From: Flammeovirga sp. EKP202 | GTDB taxonomy: Bacteria; Bacteroidota; Bacteroidia; Cytophagales; Flammeovirgaceae | Direction of reading: 5' to 3' | Assembly (NCBI RefSeq): GCF_014534745.1 | Contig: NZ_JACVVP010000007.1 | Location: 156,002 to 220,001, forward strand | Length of the DNA stretch: 64,000 bases | Part shown: positions 52,852 to 62,070 of the stretch, one piece after another | Layout: every line of letters begins with the position of its first letter | Position numbering within the stretch: the stretch's first letter is position 1 | Made by a program: the position numbers and the translations under genes | The notes under the pieces: model-generated | The model's input: only the letters and a program-made list of their open reading frames with translations | Database searches by the model: none | What the model was told of the DNA's origin: nothing

Positions 52852-54072
52852 TTACTGTCCTTTCTTCCACACTTTAACTGGTGCCAACATCCCTTGATTA
52901 TATAAAATCTCTCTATAATCTTCACAAGGATACATCTGCATATCAGCTAATTTTCCTTTTTCTAATTGACCTCTATCCGTCAAATTTAAAGCTTTCGCTG
53001 ATCGGAAAGTCATCCCTGCAAATACTTCTGCTGTACTTAACTTTTCCATCGCTCCCAATAAGGCACCTTGAGTCAGCATATCTCCCATAGGTGCTGAACC
53101 TGGGTTCCAGTCTGAAGCAATGGCCAAACAAGCACCTGCATCTAAAAGTTTTCTACATGGTGGATATTGCATCCCCAAACCTAATGATGCTCCTGGAAGT
53201 ACCGTTGCTACCGTATCAGAATCTGCTAAAAGCTTCACTTCTTCATCAGTACTTGACTCCAAATGCTCAGCCGACAATGCTCCTACTTCCACAGCCACTT
53301 TACTTCCTCCGGTAGAGAATTGATCTGCATGAACAGTAATTTCAAAACCTTGCTCTTTAGCATTCCCTAAATAATACGCTGACTCTTCTACATTGAAAGC
53401 GGTTTCTTCTGTAAAAATATCAACTCTATCACTTAAGTTTTCCTTTTTGATAGCAGGCAATAAAACATTCAATACTCTATCTAAATATTCTTTAGAAGTA
53501 CCTTCAAAATCTTTCGGTTTCATGTGTGCAGCCAAGCATGTAGATACCAAATCAGCTTTTGTTTCTTGATCCGCAGATTTAATCGCTCTCAGCATTTTCA
53601 GCTCATTGTCAATGTCCAAAGCATAACCACTTTTCACTTCAATAGTAGTCACACCACGCGATAAATGTCTATTGGCTCTTGTAACGGTCACTTCTTTTAA
53701 TTCCTCTTCAGAAGCCGCACGAGTTTTTCGCATAGAGTCTTGAATTCCTCCACCTGCTTTGGCAATTTCCAAGTAAGGTTTCCCTGCCACTCTCATCGCA
53801 TAATCTCTAGCTCTGTTTCCTCCCCAGCAAATATGGGTGTGGCAGTCTACAAAACCCGGAATCAAAACACCTTCTCCTTCTATCTGCTCTACTTCTTCAA
53901 AGTCAGCTAGATCAAAAGAAGTAAACGATTTGATTTCATCTATATTACCATTCTCATCAATACTCACACCCGCATTTTCGATGATTTCCAATTGCTCATC
54001 TTCTAAAGCTCCTTTTAAGGGTAAACCTGCAAGGGTTAGAACTTGTGAGAAAGGTCCGATTATTTTTTTCAT
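52852..54072 (-). CDS. hutI: imidazolonepropionase HutI
   Basis: 406 aa, normal length. Motifs include FVDCHTHICWGGNRARDYAMR (metal-binding HxH), GVTTIEVKSGYALD, TVHADQFS and SDWNPGSAPMGDMLTQGALLGA with the catalytic Asp. It opens the ring of imidazolone-5-propanoate to formimidoyl-glutamate, the third step of histidine breakdown. It follows hutU on the same strand with 166 bp between, a gap that contains one copy of a dispersed repeat. The next enzymes (hutG, hutF or ftcD) are not in the window. Confidence 0.96.
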   Translation of the reverse strand: MKKIIGPFSQVLTLAGLPLKGALEDEQLEIIENAGVSIDENGNIDEIKSFTSFDLADFEEVEQIEGEGVLIPGFVDCHTHICWGGNRARDYAMRVAGKPYLEIAKAGGGIQDSMRKTRAASEEELKEVTVTRANRHLSRGVTTIEVKSGYALDIDNELKMLRAIKSADQETKADLVSTCLAAHMKPKDFEGTSKEYLDRVLNVLLPAIKKENLSDRVDIFTEETAFNVEESAYYLGNAKEQGFEITVHADQFSTGGSKVAVEVGALSAEHLESSTDEEVKLLADSDTVATVLPGASLGLGMQYPPCRKLLDAGACLAIASDWNPGSAPMGDMLTQGALLGAMEKLSTAEVFAGMTFRSAKALNLTDRGQLEKGKLADMQMYPCEDYREILYNQGMLAPVKVWKKGQ

Positions 54073-54121
54073 TATGAATGTATTTTCATAGTTGATAAAA
54101 ATGTAAGAGGAAAAATGAAAT

Positions 54122-54173
54122 AGTGGTTCGTGTGTGGTACAGCGGACGTTTTAATAAAACGTCCCTACAGTTT
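54122..54173. repeat. dispersed repeat family, copy C, between hutU and hutI
   Basis: Shares GTGGTTCGTG and CGTCCCTACAG with copies at 33293 and 42521. It contains a perfect hairpin with a 9-bp stem GGACGTTTT and loop AAT at 54144-54164. The repeat sits inside the operon and is transcribed antisense to its reading as written. Confidence 0.65.
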
Positions 54174-54238
54174 CCACATATTTGATAAAGTAGGCAAATC
54201 ACAAACCACCTCTTCCCTCTTAATTCTTAACTCTTACC

Positions 54239-55933
54239 TCAAACGATCAAATCATGATCTTCACCTACTTTCGTTGCTGTCTCATAACCCGCATCATGAT
54301 GACGGAAAATACCCATTGCAGGGTCGTTATGAAGCACGCGACGGATACAGTTTTCTGCACGTTCAGTACCGTCAGCCAACACTACCATACCAGCATGCTG
54401 AGAGTAACCGATTCCTACACCACCGCCATGATGGAATGAAATCCAAGTGGCACCACCTGTCGCATTAGACATTAAGTTCAATAATGGCCAATCTGAAACG
54501 GCATCAGAACCATCCAACATTGATTCCGTCTCGCGGTTTGGAGAAGCTACTGATCCGCAATCCAAGTGATCACGACCGATGACAATTGGAGCTTTCAACT
54601 TTCCTTCTTTTACAAGGTTATTGAAGATCACACCGGCTTTTTCTCTTTCACCCATTCCTAACCAACAGATACGAGATGGAAGGCCTTGGAATGCTACTTT
54701 CTCATCTGCTTCCTCCAACCATTTGATTAAGTGTGTGTTCTCTGGGAATGCTTCTTTTAAGGCTTCATCTGTTACTTTGATGTCTTGTGGATCACCTGAT
54801 AATGCTGCCCAACGGAAAGGTCCTTTTCCTTCGCAGAACAATGGACGGATATAAGCCGGTGTAAAACCTGGGAAGTTGTAAGCATTTTCACAACCACCTT
54901 GTTTTGCGAACTCACGTAAGTTGTTACCATAGTCGAAAGTAATTGCTCCTTTCTCCTCTAAGTCTAACATATACTGTACGTGACGAGCCATTGATTTCAA
55001 CGACTTCTCTTTATATAAAACAGGATCTGTTTCTCTTAGTTTTTCTGCATCTTCCAATGATAAGCCATTAGGAACATAACCATATACTGGATCATGCGCA
55101 GAAGTTTGGTCCGTTAACACATCAGGAGTGATTCCATCTTGAATTAATCTTTCCAACACATCACCGATATCACCTACCAAACCAACTGATAATGCCTCAC
55201 CTTTTTCTTTAGCTTCCATTACCCATTGAATCGCCTCTTCATAAGAGTGCGTCATTTTATCGATGTATTTTGTATCAATACGCTTTTGAATACGAGCTGG
55301 GTCAATATCAACACCCAACATTGCTGCACCACACATTGTAGCCGCCAATGGTTGAGCACCACCCATACCGCCCATGCCACCTGTCACTAGCAAACGACCT
55401 TTTAAGTCGCCTCCAAAATGCTGACGTGCACATGAAGCAAATGTCTCATACGTTCCTTGCAAAATACCTTGCGTACCAATATAAATCCATGAACCGGCCG
55501 TCATCTGACCGTACATCATTAAGCCTCTTTCTTTTAATTCTTGGAAATGTTCCCAAGTTGCCCAAGCTGGAACAAGGTTAGAGTTGGCGATCAATACACG
55601 TGGTGCTTCTGGGTGCGTTCTTACTACACCCACCGGCTTACCTGATTGTACTAATAGTGAATGGTTTTCATCTAATTCTAAAAGAATTTTGATGATCTTT
55701 TCTAATGATTCTCTGTTTCTTGCCGCTTGACCTGTACCACCGTAAACCACTAAGTTATTCGGGTCTTCAGCCACCTCGTCTGTCAAGTTGTTCAAGAACA
55801 TTCTTAGAGGTGCCTCAGTTTGCCAAGACTTTGCATTTAGTTCTGGGCCTGTTGGAGGAATGTAGTGTGGGTGTTTTGCGTATTTTTCTAAAAAAGCTTC
55901 AAACTTTTGTTGTGATGATGTTTTTGCTTCCAT
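54239..55933 (-). CDS. hutU: urocanate hydratase HutU
   Basis: 564 aa. Motifs are [71 protein letters not shown] (NAD-binding glycine-rich loop), [14 protein letters not shown] and [21 protein letters not shown]. It converts urocanate to imidazolonepropionate with tightly bound NAD. It lies between hutH and hutI in the operon. Its distance to hutH is 89 bp and includes a long palindrome. Confidence 0.97.
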   Translation of the reverse strand: MEAKTSSQQKFEAFLEKYAKHPHYIPPTGPELNAKSWQTEAPLRMFLNNLTDEVAEDPNNLVVYGGTGQAARNRESLEKIIKILLELDENHSLLVQSGKPVGVVRTHPEAPRVLIANSNLVPAWATWEHFQELKERGLMMYGQMTAGSWIYIGTQGILQGTYETFASCARQHFGGDLKGRLLVTGGMGGMGGAQPLAATMCGAAMLGVDIDPARIQKRIDTKYIDKMTHSYEEAIQWVMEAKEKGEALSVGLVGDIGDVLERLIQDGITPDVLTDQTSAHDPVYGYVPNGLSLEDAEKLRETDPVLYKEKSLKSMARHVQYMLDLEEKGAITFDYGNNLREFAKQGGCENAYNFPGFTPAYIRPLFCEGKGPFRWAALSGDPQDIKVTDEALKEAFPENTHLIKWLEEADEKVAFQGLPSRICWLGMGEREKAGVIFNNLVKEGKLKAPIVIGRDHLDCGSVASPNRETESMLDGSDAVSDWPLLNLMSNATGGATWISFHHGGGVGIGYSQHAGMVVLADGTERAENCIRRVLHNDPAMGIFRHHDAGYETATKVGEDHDLIV

Positions 55934-55977
55934 GGTTAATTATGATATATATGTGGTAAGTGTTTCTTTTATCAATT

Positions 55978-56015
55978 CATCATTAGCCCATGAATTAATT
56001 CATGGGCTAATGATG
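55978..56015. repeat. perfect 38-bp palindrome between hutH and hutU
   Basis: Two exact 19-bp arms with no loop, from CATCATTAGCCC to GGGCTAATGATG. In RNA it forms a very stable stem, but no T run follows on the minus strand, so processing or stability control is more likely than termination. Confidence 0.8.
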
Positions 56016-56022
56016 GGTTGTA

Positions 56023-57591
56023 TTAATATGTAAATTCTACTTTGAAATCTCCTTCAAGGTTGATTTTCTCTTTCTTGGCTACTTCTTCAGCAATGCGAAC
56101 CAATGCACCGCTTTGTACAATATCATGCATTGCTTCAATATCATAAGCCAATACTCTGTCCTCATCTGCATGAGCTACTCTCTCACGAACATAAGCATGA
56201 GTAGCTTCAATAATTGGTGATGATTTTAATGGTCTTCTAAAGTCCAATGCCTGAGCGGCATACAACAATTCAACAGCTTGAATTTGCTCCAAATTACCAA
56301 TAATCTGAAGTGTCTTTCTTCCCGACACAGAACCCATTGATACGTGATCTTCTTGTCCTAATGAAGTTGGAACAGAATCAGCTGATGCTGGGAAACAAAG
56401 CGTTTTATTTTCTGTCACTAAAGCCGCTGAAGTATATTGAGGAATCATGAAACCTGAATTCAATCCTACGTCTGCCATTAATAATTTAGGCAAACCAAAA
56501 CGTCCTTCAATCATCATGTAATTTCTTCTATCAGCGATATTACCCAATTCTGAAGCCGCAACCCCTGCATAATCCAACGGAATTGCTAAAGGCTGTCCAT
56601 GGAAGTTACCTCCCGATATGGCATTTTCAGCGTCTAAGATAATGGGGTTATCCGTTACTGAGTTAAGCTCTACTTCCACCATTTCTTTCAAGTGCAACCA
56701 AGCATTTCTTGAAGCACCGTGAACCTGAGGCATACATCTTAAAGAATACGGATCTTGCACTCGATCACAATCCACATGAGAATCTAATATCTCAGAACCT
56801 TGCAACATGTGATGCAAACGTGAGGCTACGTGTTGCGTTCCTTTGTAAGGCCTGATCTGATGCAGAGCGGACTCGAATGGACGAGCGGATCCCATCAATC
56901 CTTCCAAAGACATGGCACCAATAATATCCGCTGTATCCAAAGCATTGGCTAATTTTTCAACCACCTTCACTGCATGAGCAAGGATAAACTGCGTACCATT
57001 GATCAAGGCCAATCCTTCTTTAGGTCCTAATTGCAATGATTTTACACCTAAACGATGCAATACATCAGAAGCTAATGCTTTATTTCCTTTTTCATCATAA
57101 ACTTCACCAAGTCCAATCAAAGGCAAAAATAAATGCGATAAAGGAGCCAAATCACCTGAGGCACCTACCGAACCTTTTTCAGGAACCATAGGAACAATAT
57201 CTTTCTCAATGTGCCAAATGATTCTTTCCAAAGTAGTCAATGCAATTCCTGAAAAACCTTGTGCTAAAGCGTGCACTTTAGTAATCAACATGATTTTAGA
57301 AATCTCTTTTGGAATAGCGTTTCCTACCCCAACACTATGACTCTGTAAGATTTTGTGTTGTAAAGTGGAAGTATCTTTTTCTGAAATAATAGTAGTACAA
57401 AGCGGACCAAAACCTGTATTCACTCCATAGACAACATCTCCTTTGTCTACAATTTCCTGAACAGAGGCTTGACTTTTTAATACTTTGTCTTTCGCTGTAT
57501 TATTTAAAACTCCAGAGACTTTTCCTCTGGCAATATCCAATGCAATGCTCACCGTTAGGTGGTCAATGCCGTATTTGAATATTTTTCCCAT
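56023..57591 (-). CDS. hutH: histidine ammonia-lyase HutH
   Basis: 522 aa. The electrophilic MIO group forms from A144-S145-G146 in GSVGASGDLAPLSH. Other family blocks are YGVNTGFGPL near residue 55, LALINGTQFILAHAV, QDPYSLRCMPQVHGASRNAW, SGGNFHGQPLAIPLDYAG and SLGQEDHVSMG. It removes ammonia from L-histidine to give urocanate, the first step of the pathway. It comes first among the three hut enzymes, 70 bp behind a MarR regulator gene. Confidence 0.97.
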   Translation of the reverse strand: MGKIFKYGIDHLTVSIALDIARGKVSGVLNNTAKDKVLKSQASVQEIVDKGDVVYGVNTGFGPLCTTIISEKDTSTLQHKILQSHSVGVGNAIPKEISKIMLITKVHALAQGFSGIALTTLERIIWHIEKDIVPMVPEKGSVGASGDLAPLSHLFLPLIGLGEVYDEKGNKALASDVLHRLGVKSLQLGPKEGLALINGTQFILAHAVKVVEKLANALDTADIIGAMSLEGLMGSARPFESALHQIRPYKGTQHVASRLHHMLQGSEILDSHVDCDRVQDPYSLRCMPQVHGASRNAWLHLKEMVEVELNSVTDNPIILDAENAISGGNFHGQPLAIPLDYAGVAASELGNIADRRNYMMIEGRFGLPKLLMADVGLNSGFMIPQYTSAALVTENKTLCFPASADSVPTSLGQEDHVSMGSVSGRKTLQIIGNLEQIQAVELLYAAQALDFRRPLKSSPIIEATHAYVRERVAHADEDRVLAYDIEAMHDIVQSGALVRIAEEVAKKEKINLEGDFKVEFTY

Positions 57592-57661
57592 GGTAGTAAT
57601 TTATGATTAGTATGTGGGTATTAGAATTACCTTCTAATACTGTATGTGTGGTGTATGTTTT

Positions 57662-58141
57662 TTACTTCTCCAAGTTGTCCATAACTCGTTCGGACAAAGA
57701 TTTTTCGGTCAATGAAGTCTCTAAAATTTTCAATTCCTTCAAAATCTGACATTCATTTTGTTCCGTTATTTCTTTCATCGAAAGTTGTATGGATGCCCAG
57801 ATAGGCTTACTTTTTTTGACTAATTCATCCCCTTTCTCTGTAAAAAGAATTAATCGTTTTCGTCCATCATTTTCATCCTTTTCAACTTTGAGTAATTTTT
57901 TCTTGATCAATGCAGTAGTCAATTGACTTACTGCCGAGTGACTTACATTTAATTGATCAGAAATATCTCTCATTGACAGCTTTTTATGTTCATCTAACAA
58001 ATAAAAAACGGGAAACCAAGAGGGATCAAATTCTATCCCTTTGGCTTCATAGACTTTTGAAACCTCAGAGAGAAATCGCTCTCCTAATCTCCTTAGTCTA
58101 CTGCCCAATACTAGTGTTCCTGCTGACTGATAAAAATCCAT
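57662..58141 (-). CDS. MarR-family transcriptional regulator, probable hut control
   Basis: 159 aa with a winged-helix core: FYLLDEHKKLSMRDISDQLNVSHSAVSQLTTALIKKKLLKVEKDENDGRKRLILFTEKGDEL at about residues 46-107. The recognition helix is SHSAVSQLTTAL and the wing is DENDGRKR. Flanking helices give the dimer. It stands directly upstream of hutH, 70 bp away. Two identical palindromes in front of it suggest autoregulation and possibly control of the whole operon. Proteobacterial hut operons use HutC (GntR), so a MarR protein here would be a different solution; control of hut is inferred from position. Confidence 0.88.
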   Translation of the reverse strand: MDFYQSAGTLVLGSRLRRLGERFLSEVSKVYEAKGIEFDPSWFPVFYLLDEHKKLSMRDISDQLNVSHSAVSQLTTALIKKKLLKVEKDENDGRKRLILFTEKGDELVKKSKPIWASIQLSMKEITEQNECQILKELKILETSLTEKSLSERVMDNLEK

Positions 58142-58167
58142 ATTTCTTTGTTTTACCCAAAAGTATA

Positions 58168-58217
58168 TAAGTACTTACATATTTACAAGGAAAAGCTGTA
58201 AAATATATAAGTACTTA
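58168..58217. promoter_or_regulatory. twin palindromic operators TATATAAGTACTTA upstream of the MarR gene
   Basis: TAAGTACTTA occurs at 58168-58177 and 58208-58217, each preceded by TATA and followed by TACAT/ACAT-like sequence. The centres are 40 bp apart, on the same helix face. They lie 27 and 67 bp upstream of the MarR start and also lie between it and the divergent apaG gene. Confidence 0.7.
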
Positions 58218-58357
58218 TACATAATATGGGAAATAGAATATAAATCACTAACTTTAAAGAAATTGTGTAGTAAATTACAATTATCATTAACATCTCATCT
58301 ACTCTACTTTTTGTTTGTGACATCATGATTAGATGTATTTATTAAATTTTATCTGCT

Positions 58358-58747
58358 ATGGAAATTGCAATAACAGACGGAATAAAAGTCAGTGTTGAAA
58401 CCTTCTATCTTCCTGAGTATTCTGTTCCATCAAGAAGACATTACGTATTTAGCTATAAGATCAAAATAGAAAACCTTAGTGCCAATAAAATTCAACTACT
58501 AAGAAGAAATTGGGAGATCACCGATATTACGGGTGAAGTTCGCAATGTAGTCAATGGGAAAGGTGTGGTTGGTAAGGAACCAATCATGATTCCTGGACAA
58601 TCTTTTGAGTACAATTCGGGTTGTCATTTTCCTTCTCCATGTGGTAAAATGTCAGGTACTTATGTAATGCGTAAAATCGAGGACAACACACTTTTTGAAG
58701 TACAAATCCCAGAGTTCACTTTGGTACCAAGTTTCTTCAATAACTAG
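58358..58747 (+). CDS. apaG: ApaG-domain protein (CorD/DUF525)
   Basis: 129 aa, the usual length for free-standing ApaG. The fold is all beta, with family segments YSVPSRRHYVFSYKIKIENLS, IQLLRRNWEITDITGEVRNVVNGKGVVGKEPIMIPGQSFEYNSGC, and GKMSGTYVMRKIEDNTLFEVQIPEFTL. ApaG is associated with Co/Mg resistance in Salmonella, but its molecular role is unclear. The N-terminus MEIAITDGIKVSVETFYLPE is also typical. It is divergent from the MarR gene; the two operator palindromes lie in the shared gap. Confidence 0.93.
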   Translation: MEIAITDGIKVSVETFYLPEYSVPSRRHYVFSYKIKIENLSANKIQLLRRNWEITDITGEVRNVVNGKGVVGKEPIMIPGQSFEYNSGCHFPSPCGKMSGTYVMRKIEDNTLFEVQIPEFTLVPSFFNN

Positions 58748-58835
58748 GTAGATCATACATAGCGCTTTTTTAAAAGCATGATTTATGGTAAATTAAAGTA
58801 AACCTAAAGCTCGCTTTTCAACCGCTAAAGTTCGT

Positions 58836-60392
58836 ATGACAGCCCAAGAATCACACAATAATTCTTCGTTTCATATAGAGGAATTGCATGATTATATATT
58901 CAATAAGCTATTGTTTATAGCTATTTTAAATGATTTTGGTAAAGTAATCAGTACCAATAAAAGAGGTAATACACTTCAAAGCATCCATCAATATTATGAC
59001 TTCGGAACGCTAAAGGATAAAACACCTAAGGTTTTAATGTCAGACCAAGAAAGTTGGTCCGGTTATCTTTTACACAAAGAAAGCCATAAGAAGCATAGTG
59101 TTTCACTCACAAAACATCAAACTTTATACGTGTGGGTGGCCCTAGAACTCGATCATAAGGTAGATCAAGACAAAGCCAAAGAAGTGATTCGCTTAAAGGA
59201 AAAAGTGTCTCAGTTACTGACCAAAGAAAAAAAATTACATGCACTACTTCAGGCAAAAGCATTGAATGAAATGTTGGAGGGCAAGATTGAACATAATGAC
59301 GATCTTGCTCTACTTTCAGACCTCCCTTTGGATCTGGAATATACTGCCGATAATGCTCAAGCCATTTTTGAAAACGAAGAACGTCAGCGTTTATCGTTTG
59401 AAGCTTCTAAAGAAGGGCTTTGGGATTGGAATCATATTACTCGAAAAGTCTATTATTCTAAATCTTTTTATCAGATGCTGGAAATAGATAAAAAAGGAAA
59501 AGAAGAAGATATTTCTGTCCTTTTAAATTTAATCCATCCTGAAGACCGTCCTAACACCATTAGAATGTTACAAAGAGATATTCTGATTAAAAATGGATTT
59601 CAATCTATTTTTAGGATGATTACGCCCTCTGGAAACACGCTATGGATACTTCTCAAAGTGGCAGTTCAAAAAGATGTGGATGGAAAAGTAATCCGCGTAA
59701 TTGGAAAACATTCTGACATTACTTTCTTCAAGAATCATACTGATAACATTCAAAAAGCAGTATTACAGACCGAAGATAAGGAACGCGAACGCTTTGCCAA
59801 GGAAATCCACGATGGTCTTGGGCAAACGCTTACAGCCTCTATTTATCAATTGGATGAATTTCTTAAAAACACCAACAATCTAAACGGTGAGGAAAGAAAG
59901 ATCATTCAACGAATACGAGAACAAGTCAGAGAGGCAACAAAGGAAGGGCGAAATATTGCACATAACATAATGCCGACTTCCATTGAGAAGTTAGGATTTG
60001 TTGGTTCTATAGAAAAATTGGTAGATACTTATAGAACCATCAATAACAAAGAGGTTAATTTTTTCTATAAAATTGAAAAGAATGCCATGTCTTTCGCTCA
60101 ACAACATATACTGCTGAGAGTCACTCAAGAAGCAATTCAAAATGCTTTTAAGCATGGCAAAGCAACTGAAGTTTCAATTTCCTTAAATCAACATCTTGAT
60201 TTAATTACATTGATGATTGAAGATAACGGCGAGGGTTTTGATGTTAAAGAGGCTTTAAAAAGTGAAGCCAATGGGCTCGGTTTATTGAGTATGAAAGACA
60301 GAGTTCGCTCGATTGAAGGAACAATTGATATTGATTCTTCCCCTAATTATGGAACATGTATTATCATTCAGCTAAAAACATTTACAAATTGA
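58836..60392 (+). CDS. soluble PAS histidine kinase, NarL-type (HisKA_3)
   Basis: 518 aa without membrane segments. Residues 1-110 form an unrecognised domain containing DYIFNKLLFIAILNDFGKVIS. A coiled coil covers about 115-150, and a PAS_3-type domain about 185-295 (FEASKEGLWDWNHITRKVYYSKSFYQML to VIRVIGKHSDIT). The HisKA_3 domain starts ETEDKERERFAKEIHDGLGQTLTAS, with the His in EIHDGLGQ as acceptor. The ATPase domain has EAIQNAFKHGKATE, EDNGEGFD and GLGLLSMKDRVRSI. It pairs with the NarL-like regulator encoded 42 bp downstream. The signal is unknown. Confidence 0.9.
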   Translation: MTAQESHNNSSFHIEELHDYIFNKLLFIAILNDFGKVISTNKRGNTLQSIHQYYDFGTLKDKTPKVLMSDQESWSGYLLHKESHKKHSVSLTKHQTLYVWVALELDHKVDQDKAKEVIRLKEKVSQLLTKEKKLHALLQAKALNEMLEGKIEHNDDLALLSDLPLDLEYTADNAQAIFENEERQRLSFEASKEGLWDWNHITRKVYYSKSFYQMLEIDKKGKEEDISVLLNLIHPEDRPNTIRMLQRDILIKNGFQSIFRMITPSGNTLWILLKVAVQKDVDGKVIRVIGKHSDITFFKNHTDNIQKAVLQTEDKERERFAKEIHDGLGQTLTASIYQLDEFLKNTNNLNGEERKIIQRIREQVREATKEGRNIAHNIMPTSIEKLGFVGSIEKLVDTYRTINNKEVNFFYKIEKNAMSFAQQHILLRVTQEAIQNAFKHGKATEVSISLNQHLDLITLMIEDNGEGFDVKEALKSEANGLGLLSMKDRVRSIEGTIDIDSSPNYGTCIIIQLKTFTN

Positions 60393-60434
60393 TTTATTAA
60401 ATTAAGGAATAAACCTAAAACCAAACTATAAATT

Positions 60435-61097
60435 ATGAAAACCAAAATATTATTAGTCGACGATCATAGTGTGATACGTCATGGTATAAGATCTTATTTT
60501 AAAAATTGTAACGATTTCGAAGTCATTGCGGAGGCAGATTGTGGAGAAAGAGCATTCAATGCCCTCAATGCAATGAATGTGGATTTGATCTTTATGGACA
60601 TCTCAATGAAAGGAATGGATGGCATTAGTGCAACAAAAAAGATAAAAGAGACCTTTCCTGATATAAAAGTAATCGCCTTGAGCATGATGATGGACAGCGA
60701 TTATATCAAAAATATGGTCAATGCAGGTGCTGATGGCTATCTTTTCAAAGATTGTACAGAAGAAGAAATTCTAAAAGCAGCAAGGGCCGTAAGAGATGGT
60801 GATAGTTATTATTGCTCCTCTGCCACCAAAAATATTATTAGCAGTTATAAGGAAAAGGAGGCCCGCCCTGCCAATGCGAACGATGCTCATTTTGTACTGA
60901 CACTTCGAGAAAAGGAAGTATTGAGGCTCATCATTGATCAATGTACTAATAAAGAAATATCAGAAAAACTCTACATTTCACCAAGAACTGTAGATGCTCA
61001 TAAAAGGAATCTCCTGGATAAAACAGGACAAAGGAATGTCGCTGGATTGGTGATGTATGCTATCAAACACAAGCTATTTTCGGACTTAAAAGCTTAA
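60435..61097 (+). CDS. NarL/FixJ-type response regulator
   Basis: 220 aa. The receiver domain has DDH at residues 9-11, phospho-acceptor D55 in LIFMDISMKGMDG, and K105 in GYLFKDCTEEEIL. A LuxR-type helix-turn-helix lies at about 150-212 (LTLREKEVLRLIIDQCTNKEISEKLYISPRTVDAHKRNLLDKTGQRNVAGLV). The cognate kinase is the HisKA_3 protein just upstream. A terminator occurs about 190 bp after the stop. Targets are unknown. Confidence 0.95.
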   Translation: MKTKILLVDDHSVIRHGIRSYFKNCNDFEVIAEADCGERAFNALNAMNVDLIFMDISMKGMDGISATKKIKETFPDIKVIALSMMMDSDYIKNMVNAGADGYLFKDCTEEEILKAARAVRDGDSYYCSSATKNIISSYKEKEARPANANDAHFVLTLREKEVLRLIIDQCTNKEISEKLYISPRTVDAHKRNLLDKTGQRNVAGLVMYAIKHKLFSDLKA

Positions 61098-61158
61098 AAT
61101 AGGTATTTTACCTATGCGGATTAGGTATAAAACTCATGTATTGACGACAGTGCCGTTG

Positions 61159-61320
61159 TACATTTGTTATATATTAAAACAGTAAAAGAAAATTTTCCTG
61201 TTAAACCTAGGATAAAAAGTTATAAGTCGAATTTAGAGTAGTAAATAGAGAAATAGATAGCACAATAGTTCATCAGTTACAGAATGAGGAAAAGTCCGGT
61301 CTTATAGAACGGACTTTTTT
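61159..61320 (+). ncRNA. candidate small RNA or long 3' UTR after the NarL-type regulator
   Basis: TACATTTG at 61159-61166 is a perfect -7 box, and a strong terminator lies at 61290-61320 with no open frame between them. An independent transcript of about 145 nt is possible. The -33 TTG at 61141 is only 15 bp away, shorter than the usual 19-21, so it could also be the 3' UTR of the regulator. Confidence 0.3.
61290..61320 (+). terminator. intrinsic terminator downstream of the NarL-type regulator
   Basis: AAAAGTCCG pairs with CGGACTTTT, 11-nt loop, followed by T-rich sequence on the plus strand. Confidence 0.9.
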
Positions 61321-61369
61321 TAATGCTTCAAAAATCAACTGTCTAATGACAACGAAATAATAAAACAAA

Positions 61370-61397
61370 AGAGGCTACCATTTATATGATAGCCTCT
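61370..61397 (-). terminator. intrinsic terminator of the secreted 204-aa protein
   Basis: AGAGGCTA pairs with TAGCCTCT around a 12-nt loop, with TTTTGTTTT following on the minus strand, about 60 bp past the stop. Confidence 0.85.
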
Positions 61398-61455
61398 CCA
61401 AAGTATGAAATGAAATGAATTATTACTTATATTTTTATTTTATCTTAATGTCTAA

Positions 61456-62070
61456 TTATAATACTGAGAAAGAATCTGAGTAAGATACTCCGTCAATGAT
61501 TAATTCTGCAGTATAAGTACCTGTAGGTAATGTAGAAAGGTCGAAACGTTTTACGTTTTTCGCACCTGCTACGAATTTTGAGTTATAGATAGACTCACCA
61601 TTGTCTTTTGACAACTTCACTCTTACAAAACCTTCAACATCTTTACCTAAAATGATGTGTAAGTTTTCTTTTGCTACAGATATTTTAAATTTTTGGTTTG
61701 AAGAAGCTAATTGGTAGTTCATCATTACTGCTGTATTTGATGGAGTAACAAAAAACTCTCTCACTAATATTTTATCTTCAAACTTCATTTTAAAAGAATA
61801 TTTTCCTTCTGGTAAACTTTTAAAATTAATGTCTTCTTTAACTTTTCCAGATGCAATAACTGTTTTTGAAGTATAAACTTTTCCAGCTTCGTCTGCTATT
61901 TGAAAACTAATTTCTTCTCCTTCTAAATTATCGAAAATAATAGATGCTGATGTTCCATCAGTAGAAGCTTTGAAGAAATAAGAAATTCCGTTAAATGGTA
62001 AATAATAATCTTTAGCTGATATACTAAGAGAGATTAATAGTGTGGCGAATAAGAATGTTAACTTTTTCAT
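61456..62070 (-). CDS. secreted beta-sandwich protein of unknown function
   Basis: 204 aa. The signal peptide ends near residue 19 (SISAKD). The mature protein has two similar units, each ending in a LPxGxY turn: NFKSLPEGKYSFKMKFEDKILVREFFV and FDLSTLPTGTYTAELIIDGVSYSDSFSV. This suggests two Ig-like or T9SS-tail-like beta domains (about 25-110 and 112-204). It is small and lacks a standard T9SS signature, so it is likely periplasmic or surface protein rather than a cargo. It is monocistronic. No family name can be given with confidence. Confidence 0.8.
   Translation of the reverse strand: MKKLTFLFATLLISLSISAKDYYLPFNGISYFFKASTDGTSASIIFDNLEGEEISFQIADEAGKVYTSKTVIASGKVKEDINFKSLPEGKYSFKMKFEDKILVREFFVTPSNTAVMMNYQLASSNQKFKISVAKENLHIILGKDVEGFVRVKLSKDNGESIYNSKFVAGAKNVKRFDLSTLPTGTYTAELIIDGVSYSDSFSVL

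Noticed and set aside
52691..52897. 68-codon plus-strand frame overlapping the hutI terminator and 3' end
   Set aside because: It runs through the terminator hairpin and into hutI on the other strand; composition is not protein-like.
53091..53323. Several plus-strand frames inside hutI, hutU and other long minus-strand genes
   Set aside because: They are antisense shadows of conserved coding sequence.
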